Positions 1-9,178 of a DNA stretch of 64,000 bases are shown here, in pieces. Under the pieces are notes generated by a model. That model was given only the letters and a program-made list of their open reading frames with translations. It ran no database searches and was not told where the DNA came from. Numbering within the stretch: the stretch's first letter is position 1; every line of letters starts with the position of its first letter. The position numbers were made by a program, and so were the translations under genes. This DNA is from Bryobacter sp. CoA8 C33 (GTDB lineage Bacteria > Acidobacteriota > Terriglobia > Bryobacterales > Bryobacteraceae), in assembly GCA_019931185.1 (NCBI GenBank), contig JAINDK010000052.1, positions 1-64,000 of the forward strand, in the 5' to 3' direction.

Positions 1-67
1 CGTTGGCCCACGCCTCCAGGGTCGTTCGCTGTTCAGCGGAGAGTTCAATTGGCGGAGCAACGCGCAT
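1..67 (-). mobile_element. IS630-family transposase, N-terminal end (cut by window edge)
   Basis: Reading the minus strand from the ATG at 67-65 gives 22 residues, beginning MRVAPPIELSAEQR and ending LEAWAN before the window edge. This matches the usual opening of IS630-type transposases, which place a short Leu/Glu-rich helix just before the first helix-turn-helix. Only this end is visible, so the DDE domain, the terminal repeats and the TA target duplication cannot be checked. The neighbouring 68-250 stretch is much richer in AT than the rest of the window, which fits the flank of a mobile element. Family assignment rests on recognition of the N-terminal pattern alone. Confidence 0.6.
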
Positions 68-188
68 GAAAGTCCAGCACCTCAATTGTAGAGGCGTCGG
101 AAATTCGATACTGGTTACCATTAGCGAAGCACTACACTAGAACAGCCTTATAGAGCAAATTGCAAAGTGAATTAATAAATAATTATCA

Positions 189-218
189 TTATAAGTGAAT
201 TGATTCACAAACTTATAA
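189..218. promoter_or_regulatory. AT-rich dyad, operator-like
   Basis: Two nested inverted repeats lie here: GTGAAT-TG-ATTCAC (195-208) and TTATAAGT (189-196) with ACTTATAA (211-218). The surrounding 150-235 segment is strikingly AT-rich compared with the rest of the window. The dyad is about 135 bases upstream of the gene at 352 and could be an operator or upstream element for it, or part of the end of the IS630-like element. Bases 68-188 show no convincing coding sequence. Confidence 0.35.
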
Positions 219-351
219 CTTGTATTTCTCCTCTGTTTTCTTTGGTCTGCACCAAAATTTCGCTTTGCTCGTTTTCGCGACTGATGTTCTGGACCTCGGT
301 AGTGGAGCCCCGCTCCTCCTGCCTGAACAAATCTGATACTCCGAGGATTTC

Positions 352-861
352 ATGAACGAAACCGGCATGTTCCCGATCAACGATCTCTATCTTTTTCCTT
401 TTTTTCAATCACGCGATGAATACTTCCAGGCTACGGGCGAAGAGGCCCCAGTCTGGGATCCGTCAAAGCCTGTCAAGGGCTGGTTCGACCCAGCTGCCCG
501 CAATACCAACCGCCGCACTTTTCTATATGACGTTGTTTTGATGTATGACAAGAACGGCATGGTGCTCTCCGACGCGCAGGGTTTTCCCCAAACTGAGCAA
601 TTGGCGCTTCTCCGCGAAGACGCTGGGCGCGTCAATATGCTTCCCCGCGAAACGATGGTCGATTACGGACCTGGCTCCAAAGTCGCTCCTATCCCCGTCC
701 CGATGCGTCCGCTTAAGGAGACTGAAGAACTCGTCTTCACCTTTGGCGGTGTCGTCGCCGTTCGCCTGAAAGATTTCTATAAGAACACGGTCAATGCTTT
801 CACAACTGCCGACCGGCGCTTGTTGGAAAAGATTGCCCAAAAGCTTGGCGTAACAGTCTAG
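352..861 (+). CDS. Hypothetical protein, 169 aa
   Basis: I do not recognise this protein. It has no signal peptide or membrane segment and looks cytosolic. The N-terminal half is rich in aromatic residues and has a FFQSRDEYF stretch; a mid-region segment (YDVVLMYDKNGMVLSD) looks like a beta hairpin, and the last 30 residues are probably a helix. The ATG at 352 is preceded by a GAGG at 343-346 with good spacing. The gene is monocistronic: a strong hairpin terminator follows directly and the next gene is convergent. It lies between a transposase end and the molybdenum hydroxylase cluster, so it may be accessory. Confidence 0.7.
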   Translation: MNETGMFPINDLYLFPFFQSRDEYFQATGEEAPVWDPSKPVKGWFDPAARNTNRRTFLYDVVLMYDKNGMVLSDAQGFPQTEQLALLREDAGRVNMLPRETMVDYGPGSKVAPIPVPMRPLKETEELVFTFGGVVAVRLKDFYKNTVNAFTTADRRLLEKIAQKLGVTV

Positions 862-863
862 AA

Positions 864-900
864 AACAAAGCCCCCATGCTCGCGCATGGGGGTCTTTGTT
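864..900. terminator. Bidirectional intrinsic terminator
   Basis: Perfect stem CCCCCATG (871-878) with CATGGGGG (885-892), extended by AACAAAG (864-870) pairing with CTTTGTT (894-900) across a one-base bulge. The T-rich right arm follows the GC stem, so it should stop transcription from the gene ending at 861; the A-rich left arm supplies a T tract on the other strand, for the minus-strand gene ending at 989. Confidence 0.85.
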
Positions 901-910
901 TGGGTGCGGA

Positions 911-938
911 CCCTATACATTTGGGGAAATGTATAGGG
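911..938. repeat. Perfect 12-bp inverted repeat with GGGG loop
   Basis: CCCTATACATTT (911-922) and AAATGTATAGGG (927-938) are exact reverse complements around a GGGG loop. It lies 11 bases beyond the terminator, between convergent genes. There is no T tract on either side, so it is not a classic terminator. It may be a protein-binding site, an mRNA 3'-end stabiliser, or the end of a miniature mobile element. Bases 939-988 show nothing else. Confidence 0.6.
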
Positions 939-988
939 GGGGTTGGGAGCTTTTGGAATTCGTTACCGTTCCTCTTCCCTATCTGAAT

Positions 989-1669
989 TCAGTCTACCAT
1001 AGGAATTTCAAAGTTTGCAACAAATGCCGATCTTTTTTCTGGCATCGACCAATTCGTACCCAAACCCTTTCCTGTAAACGTGTTAGCGAGCGTGTAGCCA
1101 GCCATCGCATGTACAGTCGGGGTCAGCGGCGCATAATAAGTCGATTCATGCCGGCAAATCTGGTCGGTCGAGACAATCGGCCTCGTCTCGATCGATGCTA
1201 ATTCACCAGCTGTCAATTTCGCTCGAACGCTATGCAGGTTGTTGTTCGCAAATGTCAAACTAATCGGCCGTGTCTCAACGGCAACCACTTCGGCAAATAA
1301 CTCCCCACCCATCCGCTTCGCGAATTTCACCAGCGCCGAACGCTGCGGAGCACTAGCCTTTTCATCGACAATCAGAACTGCCTTTGCTGGATTCACCGGG
1401 TTGGCAATGTCACCCAGCGTCGAGGTGGCGCGAATCACTCCCACCACACCCAAGCCCTTGAGGGAAACTCCATCCACCATGCCTTCATCGATCTTCCAGC
1501 CCATGACGGCCAAGTCCCCGACCAGATTGATTTCCGAATTCGCATAGCATGCACCGGTATACACATCCGCGTTGCGCGCTTCAATGTAAGAGCCTGTGAT
1601 TTTCGTCTGCGGCAGGGTTGCTGCCGTGGCGAGGGAGACCGTGAGAGCAAAACCGACTAGCGTCTTCAT
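989..1669 (-). CDS. Secreted DUF1326-family protein
   Basis: 226 aa. A signal peptide (MKTLVGFALTVSLATAATL) is followed by a DUF1326-type domain: LPQTKITGSYIEARNADVYTG, then a Cys (CYANSE), a conserved DLAVMGWKIDEG segment and a VLIVDEKASAPQR segment. Molecular function of the family is not established. The frame stays open upstream to 1876, but that part is the shadow of the gene at 1692-1913; the ATG at 1669 gives a proper signal peptide and has a GGAA upstream. It is the last gene of the minus-strand molybdenum hydroxylase cluster, which suggests a link to that exported enzyme, by context only. Confidence 0.75.
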   Translation of the reverse strand: MKTLVGFALTVSLATAATLPQTKITGSYIEARNADVYTGACYANSEINLVGDLAVMGWKIDEGMVDGVSLKGLGVVGVIRATSTLGDIANPVNPAKAVLIVDEKASAPQRSALVKFAKRMGGELFAEVVAVETRPISLTFANNNLHSVRAKLTAGELASIETRPIVSTDQICRHESTYYAPLTPTVHAMAGYTLANTFTGKGLGTNWSMPEKRSAFVANFEIPMVD

Positions 1670-1691
1670 CTTCCATTTCCTCAATTTGATT

Positions 1692-1913
1692 CTACAACGG
1701 TTGATAGCACTTCCGCGTCTCGTTGCAGTCATACTCGTCCACTGCCTTTGAGTCCGGTCCGAGGCATTTTTGCGTGTTGTGACACCAAAACAATCGATCA
1801 TTCGAGTGCGGAACCGTCGGATCCCATTCCGCTTCGATAAACATCCCTTTCCAGCGCAGCATGGCGCAGCGGTCATCGTCCCGGTCGAGACGTACGATTC
1901 CCGGTAACTCCAT
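1692..1913 (-). CDS. Small Cys-containing conserved protein, 73 aa
   Basis: Small soluble protein with four Cys residues, in the pattern RCAMLRWKGMF, FWCHNTQKCLGPD, EYDCNE and KCYQPL near the C terminus. Spacing resembles a compact metal- or disulfide-stabilised domain. I have the impression of similar small proteins with an FWC...T...GPD pattern in Acidobacteria, but cannot name a family. A clear AAGGAG lies about 10 bases before the ATG. It sits 23 bases after the FAD-subunit gene and 22 bases before the DUF1326 gene, so it is probably co-transcribed with both. Confidence 0.65.
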   Translation of the reverse strand: MELPGIVRLDRDDDRCAMLRWKGMFIEAEWDPTVPHSNDRLFWCHNTQKCLGPDSKAVDEYDCNETRKCYQPL

Positions 1914-1936
1914 CTCCGTCTGACTCCTTCCGCGGC

Positions 1937-2911
1937 CTAAGCCTTGACCCCAACCGCTTCAAGCAAAGCCCGCTTCACGGCCACTCGCGCCAGTTGGATC
2001 TTGTACGCATTCTGGCTCAAAGCCTTGGCGCCCTTGACGGCCGCTTCGCCCACCGCCATCGCTAAATCGGCCGTAACAGCCTTGCCGATCAGCGCCTGTT
2101 CCGCCCCGGCGGCATGGCGCGGCGTCGGGCCAACATGACCCAACACGATATTCGCCGCCGTCACGGCCGTCCCCTTCATTGTTAGATTAACGCTCGCCGT
2201 CACCAACGGCCAATCCAGGGCATCCTTTTGGCGCACTTCGTAGGTCGCGTTCTTGCCGGCCGCCGGCAAAACCACTTCCGTAAGGATCTCATTTGGCAGC
2301 AAAGCAATCTCACGAGCCTCATTGGATTGGGGCGCCACAAAGAACTTCGCCGCCTCCAACTCCCGGCTTCCCGCCGCGCTTACAAGCTTCACCCTCGCAC
2401 CCAGCGCCACCAGCGCCGGGCCCAGACTCGAAGCACTCACAAAATGCGCCCGGCCTTCCGGGAAGATCGCGTGATACTTGTTTTCTCCATCAGCCACTAA
2501 ACTCTTGCCATCCTTTTCGCCCAGCACGCCGTGGCCCAACCGAAAATACCAGCAACGCGGGCGCTGACAAAGGTCGCCCCCGACAGTCCCCATGTTGCGG
2601 ATCTGCGGGCTCGTCACCCCCATCACCGCCGCATACAGACTGGGATAGCCTTGGCGTACCAGCGCACTGTTCGCCAACTCATCAAAGGTCACAGTCGCCC
2701 CAATACGCAGCCCGGCCCCACTCTTCGTAATCCCCCCCAATTCCTTGATGTTCTTTATGTTCACCAGCCGCTTGGGGCTCATCACATAATCCTTCATCAA
2801 GCCGAGCAGATCCGTTCCTCCCGCCAGCACAACCGCGTCCGTCCAGGAGGAAGCCAGTGCGGCTGCCGCTTCCTTTAGACTCGTTGCGTTCACATACTCA
2901 AAGTTGTTCAT
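1937..2911 (-). CDS. Molybdenum hydroxylase, FAD-binding subunit (CoxM/XdhB-like)
   Basis: 324 aa. It contains the FAD-binding domain of molybdopterin dehydrogenases. The pyrophosphate loop AGGTDLL lies near residue 30 and a second glycine motif (IRNMGTVGGDLCQRPRCWYFR) near residue 105; the C-terminal part matches the CO dehydrogenase flavoprotein C-terminal domain. It passes electrons from the Fe-S subunit to FAD. The middle Cys cluster (LCQRPRCWYFR) resembles the extra 4Fe-4S-type insert of the PaoB/HcrB group, but I count too few Cys to be sure. The ATG overlaps the stop of the large subunit (TAATG), so the two are translationally coupled. Substrate unknown. Confidence 0.9.
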   Translation of the reverse strand: MNNFEYVNATSLKEAAAALASSWTDAVVLAGGTDLLGLMKDYVMSPKRLVNIKNIKELGGITKSGAGLRIGATVTFDELANSALVRQGYPSLYAAVMGVTSPQIRNMGTVGGDLCQRPRCWYFRLGHGVLGEKDGKSLVADGENKYHAIFPEGRAHFVSASSLGPALVALGARVKLVSAAGSRELEAAKFFVAPQSNEAREIALLPNEILTEVVLPAAGKNATYEVRQKDALDWPLVTASVNLTMKGTAVTAANIVLGHVGPTPRHAAGAEQALIGKAVTADLAMAVGEAAVKGAKALSQNAYKIQLARVAVKRALLEAVGVKA

Positions 2912-5061
2912 TAGGCGCGGCTCCTTTCCATGTTCTTGCCATACAGCGCTGTCAGCACATGATCCGGACTCAGCGGGACGCGCGGCACGCGCACACCGAT
3001 CGCATTCGCCACGGCATTGGAGATGGCCGCGATGGTCGAAATCGCCGCCGGCTCACCAAGCCCGATCACCCCACGCTTGTCGTTGTCCGGGTGGACATCC
3101 ATGTGGACCACTATCTCTCCGATATCTTTGATTCCAGACAGCTTGTAGAACTCCATGTCCGCATTCAGCACGCGGCCAAGAGTTTCATCCATCACCCGCT
3201 CTTCCATCAGCGCACCACAAATGTTCATGATCACGCCGCCCAGTACCTGGCTTTCCGCTGTCTTCGGGTTAATTACTAATCCACAATCCGCGACCGCCAC
3301 GACACGGTTCATTTTCACCACGCCCGTCTCGGTATCAACACTCACATCGGCGATTTGCACGCCTCCCGCTCCTTGCGTGTTCAGTCCCATCGGGTTCTTC
3401 GGATCATTCTTGCCCGTCGCCGAAATGGAGCTCACCCCCAACTTCTGGCAGGCCGCCTTCCAGCCAATCGACTTTGATGGATCCCCCTTCACCTGTATCT
3501 TGCCGCCAACCGCTTCCAGGTTTGCCGGATCCGCTTTCAGCGAAGGCGCTACTTTCTGGAACAGCTCTTCGAGAGCATGGACCGCCGCCTTGCGCGTAGA
3601 AGACGAAACACCCCCGACCGTCGTGGAACCACCAGAAGGTCCGCTAACCGGGTAGGAGTTATCACCAATCTTAACTTTGATATCGGGAACCGTGAGTCCC
3701 AGTGTTTCCGCGGCAACCATCGCCACTACAGTCCGGGTTCCCACACCAAGATCCTGCGTGCCTTGCTCCAACTCAACGCTGCCATCCGGATTGATCTTCA
3801 CCCGGCATTCGCTCGGATGACCCGCGCCCCCCCACGTCGACATCGCAATGCCGAGGCCGCGCTTGATATGACTCTTGCCGCTATCGCCACGCGGATGCCA
3901 TAGCTTTTTCCATTCCGCCATCTCTTGCGCCAGACGAATCTGCCGCTCATAGAGCGGAGCCCGCGCCGTAAACCCAAGGTTCTTCACTAGCACCTCGGCC
4001 GGATCCATATGAATCTTCGCGGCAAAATCCTCGATCGCCGCGAAAGTCAGAAAACAAGCTTGCTGATGATTCGGCGCCCGCCAGGCCCGCGCTCCACCAG
4101 CGTTCACGGAAATCGCGGCATGATTCAACCGGCGATTCGGAATCCCGGTGTAAATGTACGGAATGGGCGGCATGCCACCCCCCGTAAAGCCACCCGTCGC
4201 CCAACTTTCACTCTGCCAAACCGTGATCGCGCCATCCTTCTTGCCACCTACCTTGATGTTGGCGTAAGCCGATGGACGAACTCCCGCGATCGTCAGTTCG
4301 GTCGCCCGGTCCAAGAACAACTTCACCGCCTTGCCGCCGGAATCCTTCGATAGCCGGGCGCACTCCGCACCCCAAATATCGGATGGAAACTTCGAGCCAA
4401 ATCCGCCGCCCATGTAGTCCATCGATACATGAATCTGCGACGCCGGAATCTTCAGTTGCTGAGCCAGATCGCCCGCTACCGTCGAAACTGCCTGCGAAGA
4501 AGGCCAGTACTCCATCCTGTCGCCCTTCCACTCGATCACCTGACCGTGGGGTTCAAGACAACTATGCGCTAGCACGGGGATGGCATAGTAGCCTTCGGCC
4601 ACCGCATCGGCCGCCTTCAACGCCTCATCCACGTCGCCCGTAGTCTGTTCGCCAGCGGGCTTGGCCCGCGTTCCGGCCTGCGACTTCCTCTCTTCGGATA
4701 CAAAATGCGGCAGCGCCCTGTATTGCACCTGGATCGCTCGCATCGCGTCAATCGCATGCTGCTCGGTATCGGCGGCCACCCAGGCAATCTCCGCCCCCGC
4801 CCATTGGATCTCCGTACCAGCGGGCGCCGTGACGCGGATCGCGCTCACTCCCGGCATTTTCTCCGCCTCGCTTGTGTTAATGCTCTGAATCGTACAGTGC
4901 GCATGCGGAGAGGTAAGAATTGCTCCAAACAACATCCCTTCCCGATTCACGTCGCTCGGATACTTCGCCCTCCCGCTCGACTTGGCGAACCCGTCCAGAC
5001 GGCTATGGGGCTTTCCCATAACCTTCCGCTCATTCATTGGTGGCCAGGAGTAATTAGGCAT
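2911..5061 (-). CDS. Molybdenum hydroxylase, molybdopterin-binding large subunit
   Basis: 716 aa, xanthine dehydrogenase/aldehyde oxidase large-subunit family. It has the N-terminal a/b hammerhead domain (residues about 15-130) and the Moco domain with MGGGFGSKF, a RAPN motif in the cofactor region, GGSTTVGG, and the catalytic glutamate in GLGEPAA (Glu670). It is shorter than most XdhA/CoxL proteins and begins without a signal, as expected if it hitch-hikes through Tat on the small subunit. Closest in feel to periplasmic YagR/PaoC-type aldehyde oxidoreductases. It overlaps the Fe-S gene by 8 bases. Substrate cannot be told from sequence; an aldehyde or N-heterocycle is likely. Confidence 0.92.
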   Translation of the reverse strand: MPNYSWPPMNERKVMGKPHSRLDGFAKSSGRAKYPSDVNREGMLFGAILTSPHAHCTIQSINTSEAEKMPGVSAIRVTAPAGTEIQWAGAEIAWVAADTEQHAIDAMRAIQVQYRALPHFVSEERKSQAGTRAKPAGEQTTGDVDEALKAADAVAEGYYAIPVLAHSCLEPHGQVIEWKGDRMEYWPSSQAVSTVAGDLAQQLKIPASQIHVSMDYMGGGFGSKFPSDIWGAECARLSKDSGGKAVKLFLDRATELTIAGVRPSAYANIKVGGKKDGAITVWQSESWATGGFTGGGMPPIPYIYTGIPNRRLNHAAISVNAGGARAWRAPNHQQACFLTFAAIEDFAAKIHMDPAEVLVKNLGFTARAPLYERQIRLAQEMAEWKKLWHPRGDSGKSHIKRGLGIAMSTWGGAGHPSECRVKINPDGSVELEQGTQDLGVGTRTVVAMVAAETLGLTVPDIKVKIGDNSYPVSGPSGGSTTVGGVSSSTRKAAVHALEELFQKVAPSLKADPANLEAVGGKIQVKGDPSKSIGWKAACQKLGVSSISATGKNDPKNPMGLNTQGAGGVQIADVSVDTETGVVKMNRVVAVADCGLVINPKTAESQVLGGVIMNICGALMEERVMDETLGRVLNADMEFYKLSGIKDIGEIVVHMDVHPDNDKRGVIGLGEPAAISTIAAISNAVANAIGVRVPRVPLSPDHVLTALYGKNMERSRA

Positions 5062-5698
5062 TGCTTGCTCCTTTCACGCCCGCCCCGCCGCGCAGGGCCT
5101 TGGCTGCTTCCAGTACCGCCTTCCGCACCCCAACATACGTTCCACAGCGGCACAAATTACCGCCTAAGCCATCCTTAACCTGCTCATAGGTAGGATTCGG
5201 ATTCTTGTCGAGAAAACCCTTGGCCGCCATCACAAAGCCCGGTGTGCAATAACCGCATTGCTGCGCGTCGTTGTTCACGAAAGCGGGCACAATTGGATGC
5301 ACTTTTCCGTTTGCCGTCAGACTTTCAATCGTCTGAATCTGTTTGCCCTGTGCGTCGATTGCCAGGATCGTGCATGCATATTGCACCTTCGAGTCGACAA
5401 TCACCGTGCAGGCTCCGCACGTGCCGCGGTCGCAAACACGCTTGGCTCCCGTGTGGTCCAGCTTGCTGCGCAGCGTATCGAGCAGCGTCTCGCGCGGCTC
5501 AATTGCGGTCTTCATCGGCTTGCCGTTCACGGTCAGGGTCACCGGCACCGCCGCGGGCCCCAAGCTCTTGACAGAACTCTGTGCTGCCGCCTCTTCCGGG
5601 GTGGCCAATACGCTTACCGCACCAGCGCCGGCGCCAACTCCTTGCATGAAGCCACGCCGCGAAAATGGTTTTTTCGGTTTATTTTTTTGGGAATTCAA
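5054..5698 (-). CDS. Molybdenum hydroxylase, 2Fe-2S subunit with Tat signal
   Basis: 214 aa. Tat signal SRRGFMQG (Arg14-Arg15) followed by a small-residue hydrophobic stretch, so the enzyme is probably exported folded with its partners. The plant-ferredoxin domain supplies Cys89, Cys94, Cys97 and Cys109; the second [2Fe-2S] domain supplies Cys148, Cys151, Cys183 and Cys185 (CGYC and CRC). It is the first gene of the operon small-large-FAD. The start is TTG at 5698 with an AAAGGA upstream; an in-frame ATG further in would destroy the twin-Arg motif. Confidence 0.92.
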   Translation of the reverse strand: MNSQKNKPKKPFSRRGFMQGVGAGAGAVSVLATPEEAAAQSSVKSLGPAAVPVTLTVNGKPMKTAIEPRETLLDTLRSKLDHTGAKRVCDRGTCGACTVIVDSKVQYACTILAIDAQGKQIQTIESLTANGKVHPIVPAFVNNDAQQCGYCTPGFVMAAKGFLDKNPNPTYEQVKDGLGGNLCRCGTYVGVRKAVLEAAKALRGGAGVKGASNA

Positions 5699-5741
5699 GC
5701 GCGCATCTGTCCTTTCTGGATCTGATCAGCAATGGCGAATA

Positions 5742-5747
5742 TATCAT
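5742..5747 (+). promoter_or_regulatory. Candidate -10 box (TATCAT) for the methyltransferase
   Basis: TATCAT matches five of six positions of the sigma-70 -10 consensus inside an AT-rich patch between divergent genes. Transcription from here would give a leader of about 50 bases carrying the GGAAGG before the ATG at 5803. No clear -35 box was found. Confidence 0.35.
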
Positions 5748-5802
5748 AATGAGAATCAGGAGATTTCAGGCGAAAAGACGCCCGGAAGGTTCCTTCCCAC
5801 CG

Positions 5803-6543
5803 ATGAAGACCACAGATTACGGCATCAATAAGCCAGACCGCCTCCGCGGCCTTGCCATGGGCGGCTTCTTGCTCTTCGGCATGGGACTATCTCAGTACAT
5901 CGCCCTGCGCAACAGCGGCAAAGACTGGAGTGAAACCGTTTTGTTCGCTTGCCTATGGGTCGGCGTTCTACTGATCGCCGCCGCGGGCTTCATGCTATGG
6001 TCCAGCAAAAATGGCAAGATACAACTTGCCAGCAAAATGCTGGACGACCTCAAATGGAGTGGCAACGAAAAGGTACTTGACGTCGGCTGCGGCCGTGGCC
6101 TTCTTGCCATACTTGCCGCCCGCAAAATCCCTCAAGGCAATTCAGTCGGCATCGATATCTGGAGCCAGGAAGATTTGGGAGAAAACACGATAGAGGCTGC
6201 CAACGAGAACGCCCAAATTGAAAACGTCGCCGAACGGGTCCGCTTTGAGGACGGAGATGTCATGGACCTTCGCTACGGACCGAATGTCTTCGACAAGATT
6301 GTTTCCAGCTTTTGCCTGAGTTCCCTGAAATCAAGCAATGATCGCAGGAAGGCCCTTATCCAACTATTGAAACTGCTTCGCCCCGGAGGCGAGATCGCCA
6401 TCCTCGATACGCTTCATGCGGGTGACTACGGCAAGATTCTTGCCGAACAAGGCATGACAGACATCCGGCTCTCCCCAACCAAGTTCCTCTTCTGTCTTCC
6501 TGCCCGCTACGTCATCGCCCGCAAGAAAGACTATTCCGATTAG
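5803..6543 (+). CDS. Membrane-anchored class I SAM-dependent methyltransferase
   Basis: 246 aa. Two hydrophobic segments (about residues 17-37 and 48-67) precede a Rossmann methyltransferase domain. The SAM motif is [12 protein letters not shown], followed by an acidic residue in GIDIW and a post-motif EDGDVMDL. Such a layout is seen in uncharacterised bacterial methyltransferases fused to a two-helix anchor; the substrate is unknown. I chose ATG 5803 because a GGAAGG precedes it; an ATG at 5749 in the same frame would add a basic 18-residue tail. The next gene starts 8 bases after the stop and is likely co-transcribed. Confidence 0.8.
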   Translation: MKTTDYGINKPDRLRGLAMGGFLLFGMGLSQYIALRNSGKDWSETVLFACLWVGVLLIAAAGFMLWSSKNGKIQLASKMLDDLKWSGNEKVLDVGCGRGLLAILAARKIPQGNSVGIDIWSQEDLGENTIEAANENAQIENVAERVRFEDGDVMDLRYGPNVFDKIVSSFCLSSLKSSNDRRKALIQLLKLLRPGGEIAILDTLHAGDYGKILAEQGMTDIRLSPTKFLFCLPARYVIARKKDYSD

Positions 6544-6550
6544 GGACATT

Positions 6551-9178
6551 ATGTTTTACACCGCCGAAGGCATGCGCCTCGAGGAAGACAAGCGCCGGAA
6601 AAACCACTGGAGACGGTGGGGCCCCTATTTGAGCGAACGGCAGTGGGGTACCGTGCGCGAGGATTACTCCGCCCATGGCACAGCCTGGGATTATTTCCCT
6701 TTCGAGATCGCCCACCAACGAGCCTACCGCTGGGGCGAGGACGGCTTGCTTGGCATTTGTGACAATCATTGCCGTCTCTGCTTTTCCATTGCCCTCTGGA
6801 ATGGCCGCGACCCCATCCTCAAGGAACGCCTCTACGGCCTGTCCGGGCCCCTTGGCAGCCATGGCGAAGACGTCAAGGAACTCTACTACTACCTCGACGC
6901 CACGCCCACGGCTTCTTATCTCAAGGCCCTCTATAAGTACCCGCAACGCGAATACCCCTACCAGTTCATCCGGCAGTCCAACCGCCGGACCCGCAATCTG
7001 CCCGAATTCGAAATCTACGATACCGGCCTTTTCGACGACAACCGCTACTTCGACGTTAAGGCCGAATACGCCAAGGCTTCTCCTGAAGACATCCTGATCC
7101 GAATCACGGTTGACAATCGCGGACCGGATCCCGCTTCCCTGCAACTGCTAGGGCAGGTGTTCTTCCGCAACGTCTGGTCTTTCGGCCGCGGCCCCAGGCC
7201 GGATCTCGCCTACCATGGCGAAGGCCACATCCTCTTGCGCCACGAAGTACTTGGGGAATACGAATTGCTCGCTGAATCCGCCCACGAATTGCTCTTCACG
7301 GACAATGAAACGAATGCGGCCGCTCTTTATGGTCTTCCCCGCAATGGCAACTATTACAAAGACGCCTTCGGCGATTACCTCATTCATAACCGGCCTGGAT
7401 CCCTCAATCCAAGCCGTCAGGGCACAAAGGCAGCAGCGCGCTACACCCTCAGCATTCCCGCTGGGGCCTCCTCGGTCCTGCGGCTGCGGCTGCGGCGGCG
7501 CACCACGGCCGATTCATCGATTGACTTCGATGCCACTTTCGCCAAGCGCATCGCCGACGCTGACGAGTTCATGGATGCCGTGCTGTCACGCGGTGGCCGC
7601 CACAACTCGGCTGATGCCCGCCACATCCAGCGTCAGGCGGCCGCCGGTCTGATCTGGACCAAGCAGTTTTTCCACTTCGCCATCGAAGACTGGCTGAAGG
7701 GCGACCCTGGCCAGCCCGCCCCTCCCCCCAGCCGCAAACACGGCCGTAACTCCGAGTGGAAGCATCTCTTCAACGACGACATCATCTCGATGCCCGACAA
7801 GTGGGAGTACCCCTGGTACGCCGCCTGGGACAGCGCCTTTCACATGATCCCCTTCGCCTTGATCGATCCCGAGTTCGCCAAGCGCCAACTCAGCCTCTTC
7901 CTGCGCGAATGGTATATGCATCCCAATGGCCAGATTCCCGCCTATGAATGGGCATTGTCCGATGTCAACCCTCCCGTGCACGCTTGGGCCTGCTGGCGCG
8001 TCTATAAGATCGACGCCAAGCTCAACGGCAAGCCCGACACTGCCTTCCTTGAGAGCGTCTTCCACAAGCTCCTGATGAACTTCACCTGGTGGGTGAATCG
8101 CAAGGATAACTCCGGCAACAACATTTTCGAAGGCGGCTTTCTCGGCCTCGACAACATCGGCGTCTTTGATCGCTCGAAGCCGCTACCCACCGGCGGTTAT
8201 CTGGAACAAAGCGATGGCACCGCCTGGATGGCCATGTACTGTCTCAACATGCTCAAGATCGCCGTCCAGCTTGCCCGCTTCAACCCGGTCTACGAAGATA
8301 TCGCCAGCAAGTTCTTCGAGCATTTTCTCTACATCGCCGCCGCCATGAACGGCAGCGGAGAACATGGCCTCTGGGATAGCGAGGATCAGTTCTACTACGA
8401 CCGGCTCAAACTCCCCGGCGGCGTTCAATATCTCATGCGCCTGCGCTCTCTCGTTGGCTTGATTCCTCTGTTTGCCGTCGATACCCTCGAGCCGGAAGTC
8501 ATCGCCGCTCTGCCCGGCTTCCGCCGCCGCATGGAATGGTTCATTCAAAATCGCCCGGACCTGGCAGCCAACTTGGCTTCCATGACCCGCGAAGGCGTGG
8601 CGGAGCGCCGCCTGCTCGCTCTCGTTGGCCGTGACCGCCTTCGCGCCCTCCTCCGCCGCATGCTCGACCCCGCGGAGTTCCTCTCCGATTACGGCATCCG
8701 CGGCCTGTCGAAGTTTCACCAGCAACATCCTTTTGTTTTCCCCGTCGCAGGCGAATCCCACCGCGTCGATTACGAGCCAGCCGAGTCGCAAACCGGCCTC
8801 TTCGGCGGCAACTCCAACTGGCGCGGCCCGGTCTGGTTCCCCACCAACTATCTGCTCATTGAGAGCCTGCAAAAGTTCCACCATTATCACGGCGACTCCT
8901 TCACTGTCGAATGCCCAACCGGTTCCGGCAACTTCGTCACCCTGGATAAGGTCATCGCCGAACTCTCACGCCGCCTCTGCAACCTCTTCCTTGGCAACGC
9001 TCATGGCATCCGCCCCGCCATGGCGCACCACGAAAAACTCCGCACCGATCCTCACTTCAAGGACCACATCCTTTTCTACGAGTATTTCCACGGCGACAAT
9101 GGCCTGGGCCTCGGCGCGAGCCATCAAACCGGCTGGACCGCGCTCGTCGCCAAGCTCATCCAAAACATCGACTGCTAA
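6551..9178 (+). CDS. GH63-like glucosidase, 875 aa
   Basis: Large soluble protein of the bacterial GH63/MGH1-type glucosidase family, (alpha/alpha)6-barrel enzymes acting on alpha-glucosides. Recognisable parts are the N-terminal [19 protein letters not shown] block, [23 protein letters not shown] (first part), a central [20 protein letters not shown] block around residue 415 and a C-terminal [16 protein letters not shown] block around residue 755; acidic residues in the last two blocks are likely catalytic. No signal peptide, so probably cytosolic. AGGGA lies 4 bases before the ATG. The stop interlocks with that of the convergent phosphatase gene (CTAA). Substrate (for example glucosylglycerate or oligosaccharide) is not decided by sequence. 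Confidence 0.85.
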   Translation: MFYTAEGMRLEEDKRRKNHWRRWGPYLSERQWGTVREDYSAHGTAWDYFPFEIAHQRAYRWGEDGLLGICDNHCRLCFSIALWNGRDPILKERLYGLSGPLGSHGEDVKELYYYLDATPTASYLKALYKYPQREYPYQFIRQSNRRTRNLPEFEIYDTGLFDDNRYFDVKAEYAKASPEDILIRITVDNRGPDPASLQLLGQVFFRNVWSFGRGPRPDLAYHGEGHILLRHEVLGEYELLAESAHELLFTDNETNAAALYGLPRNGNYYKDAFGDYLIHNRPGSLNPSRQGTKAAARYTLSIPAGASSVLRLRLRRRTTADSSIDFDATFAKRIADADEFMDAVLSRGGRHNSADARHIQRQAAAGLIWTKQFFHFAIEDWLKGDPGQPAPPPSRKHGRNSEWKHLFNDDIISMPDKWEYPWYAAWDSAFHMIPFALIDPEFAKRQLSLFLREWYMHPNGQIPAYEWALSDVNPPVHAWACWRVYKIDAKLNGKPDTAFLESVFHKLLMNFTWWVNRKDNSGNNIFEGGFLGLDNIGVFDRSKPLPTGGYLEQSDGTAWMAMYCLNMLKIAVQLARFNPVYEDIASKFFEHFLYIAAAMNGSGEHGLWDSEDQFYYDRLKLPGGVQYLMRLRSLVGLIPLFAVDTLEPEVIAALPGFRRRMEWFIQNRPDLAANLASMTREGVAERRLLALVGRDRLRALLRRMLDPAEFLSDYGIRGLSKFHQQHPFVFPVAGESHRVDYEPAESQTGLFGGNSNWRGPVWFPTNYLLIESLQKFHHYHGDSFTVECPTGSGNFVTLDKVIAELSRRLCNLFLGNAHGIRPAMAHHEKLRTDPHFKDHILFYEYFHGDNGLGLGASHQTGWTALVAKLIQNIDC

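Noticed and set aside
205-408. 67-aa minus-strand frame in the AT-rich upstream region
   Set aside because: It overlaps the start of the gene at 352, has no clear ribosome site, and its composition follows the AT-rich DNA.
1670-1876. N-terminal extension of the DUF1326 frame
   Set aside because: The extension lacks protein character and lies over the real small gene at 1692-1913; the signal peptide begins at 1669.
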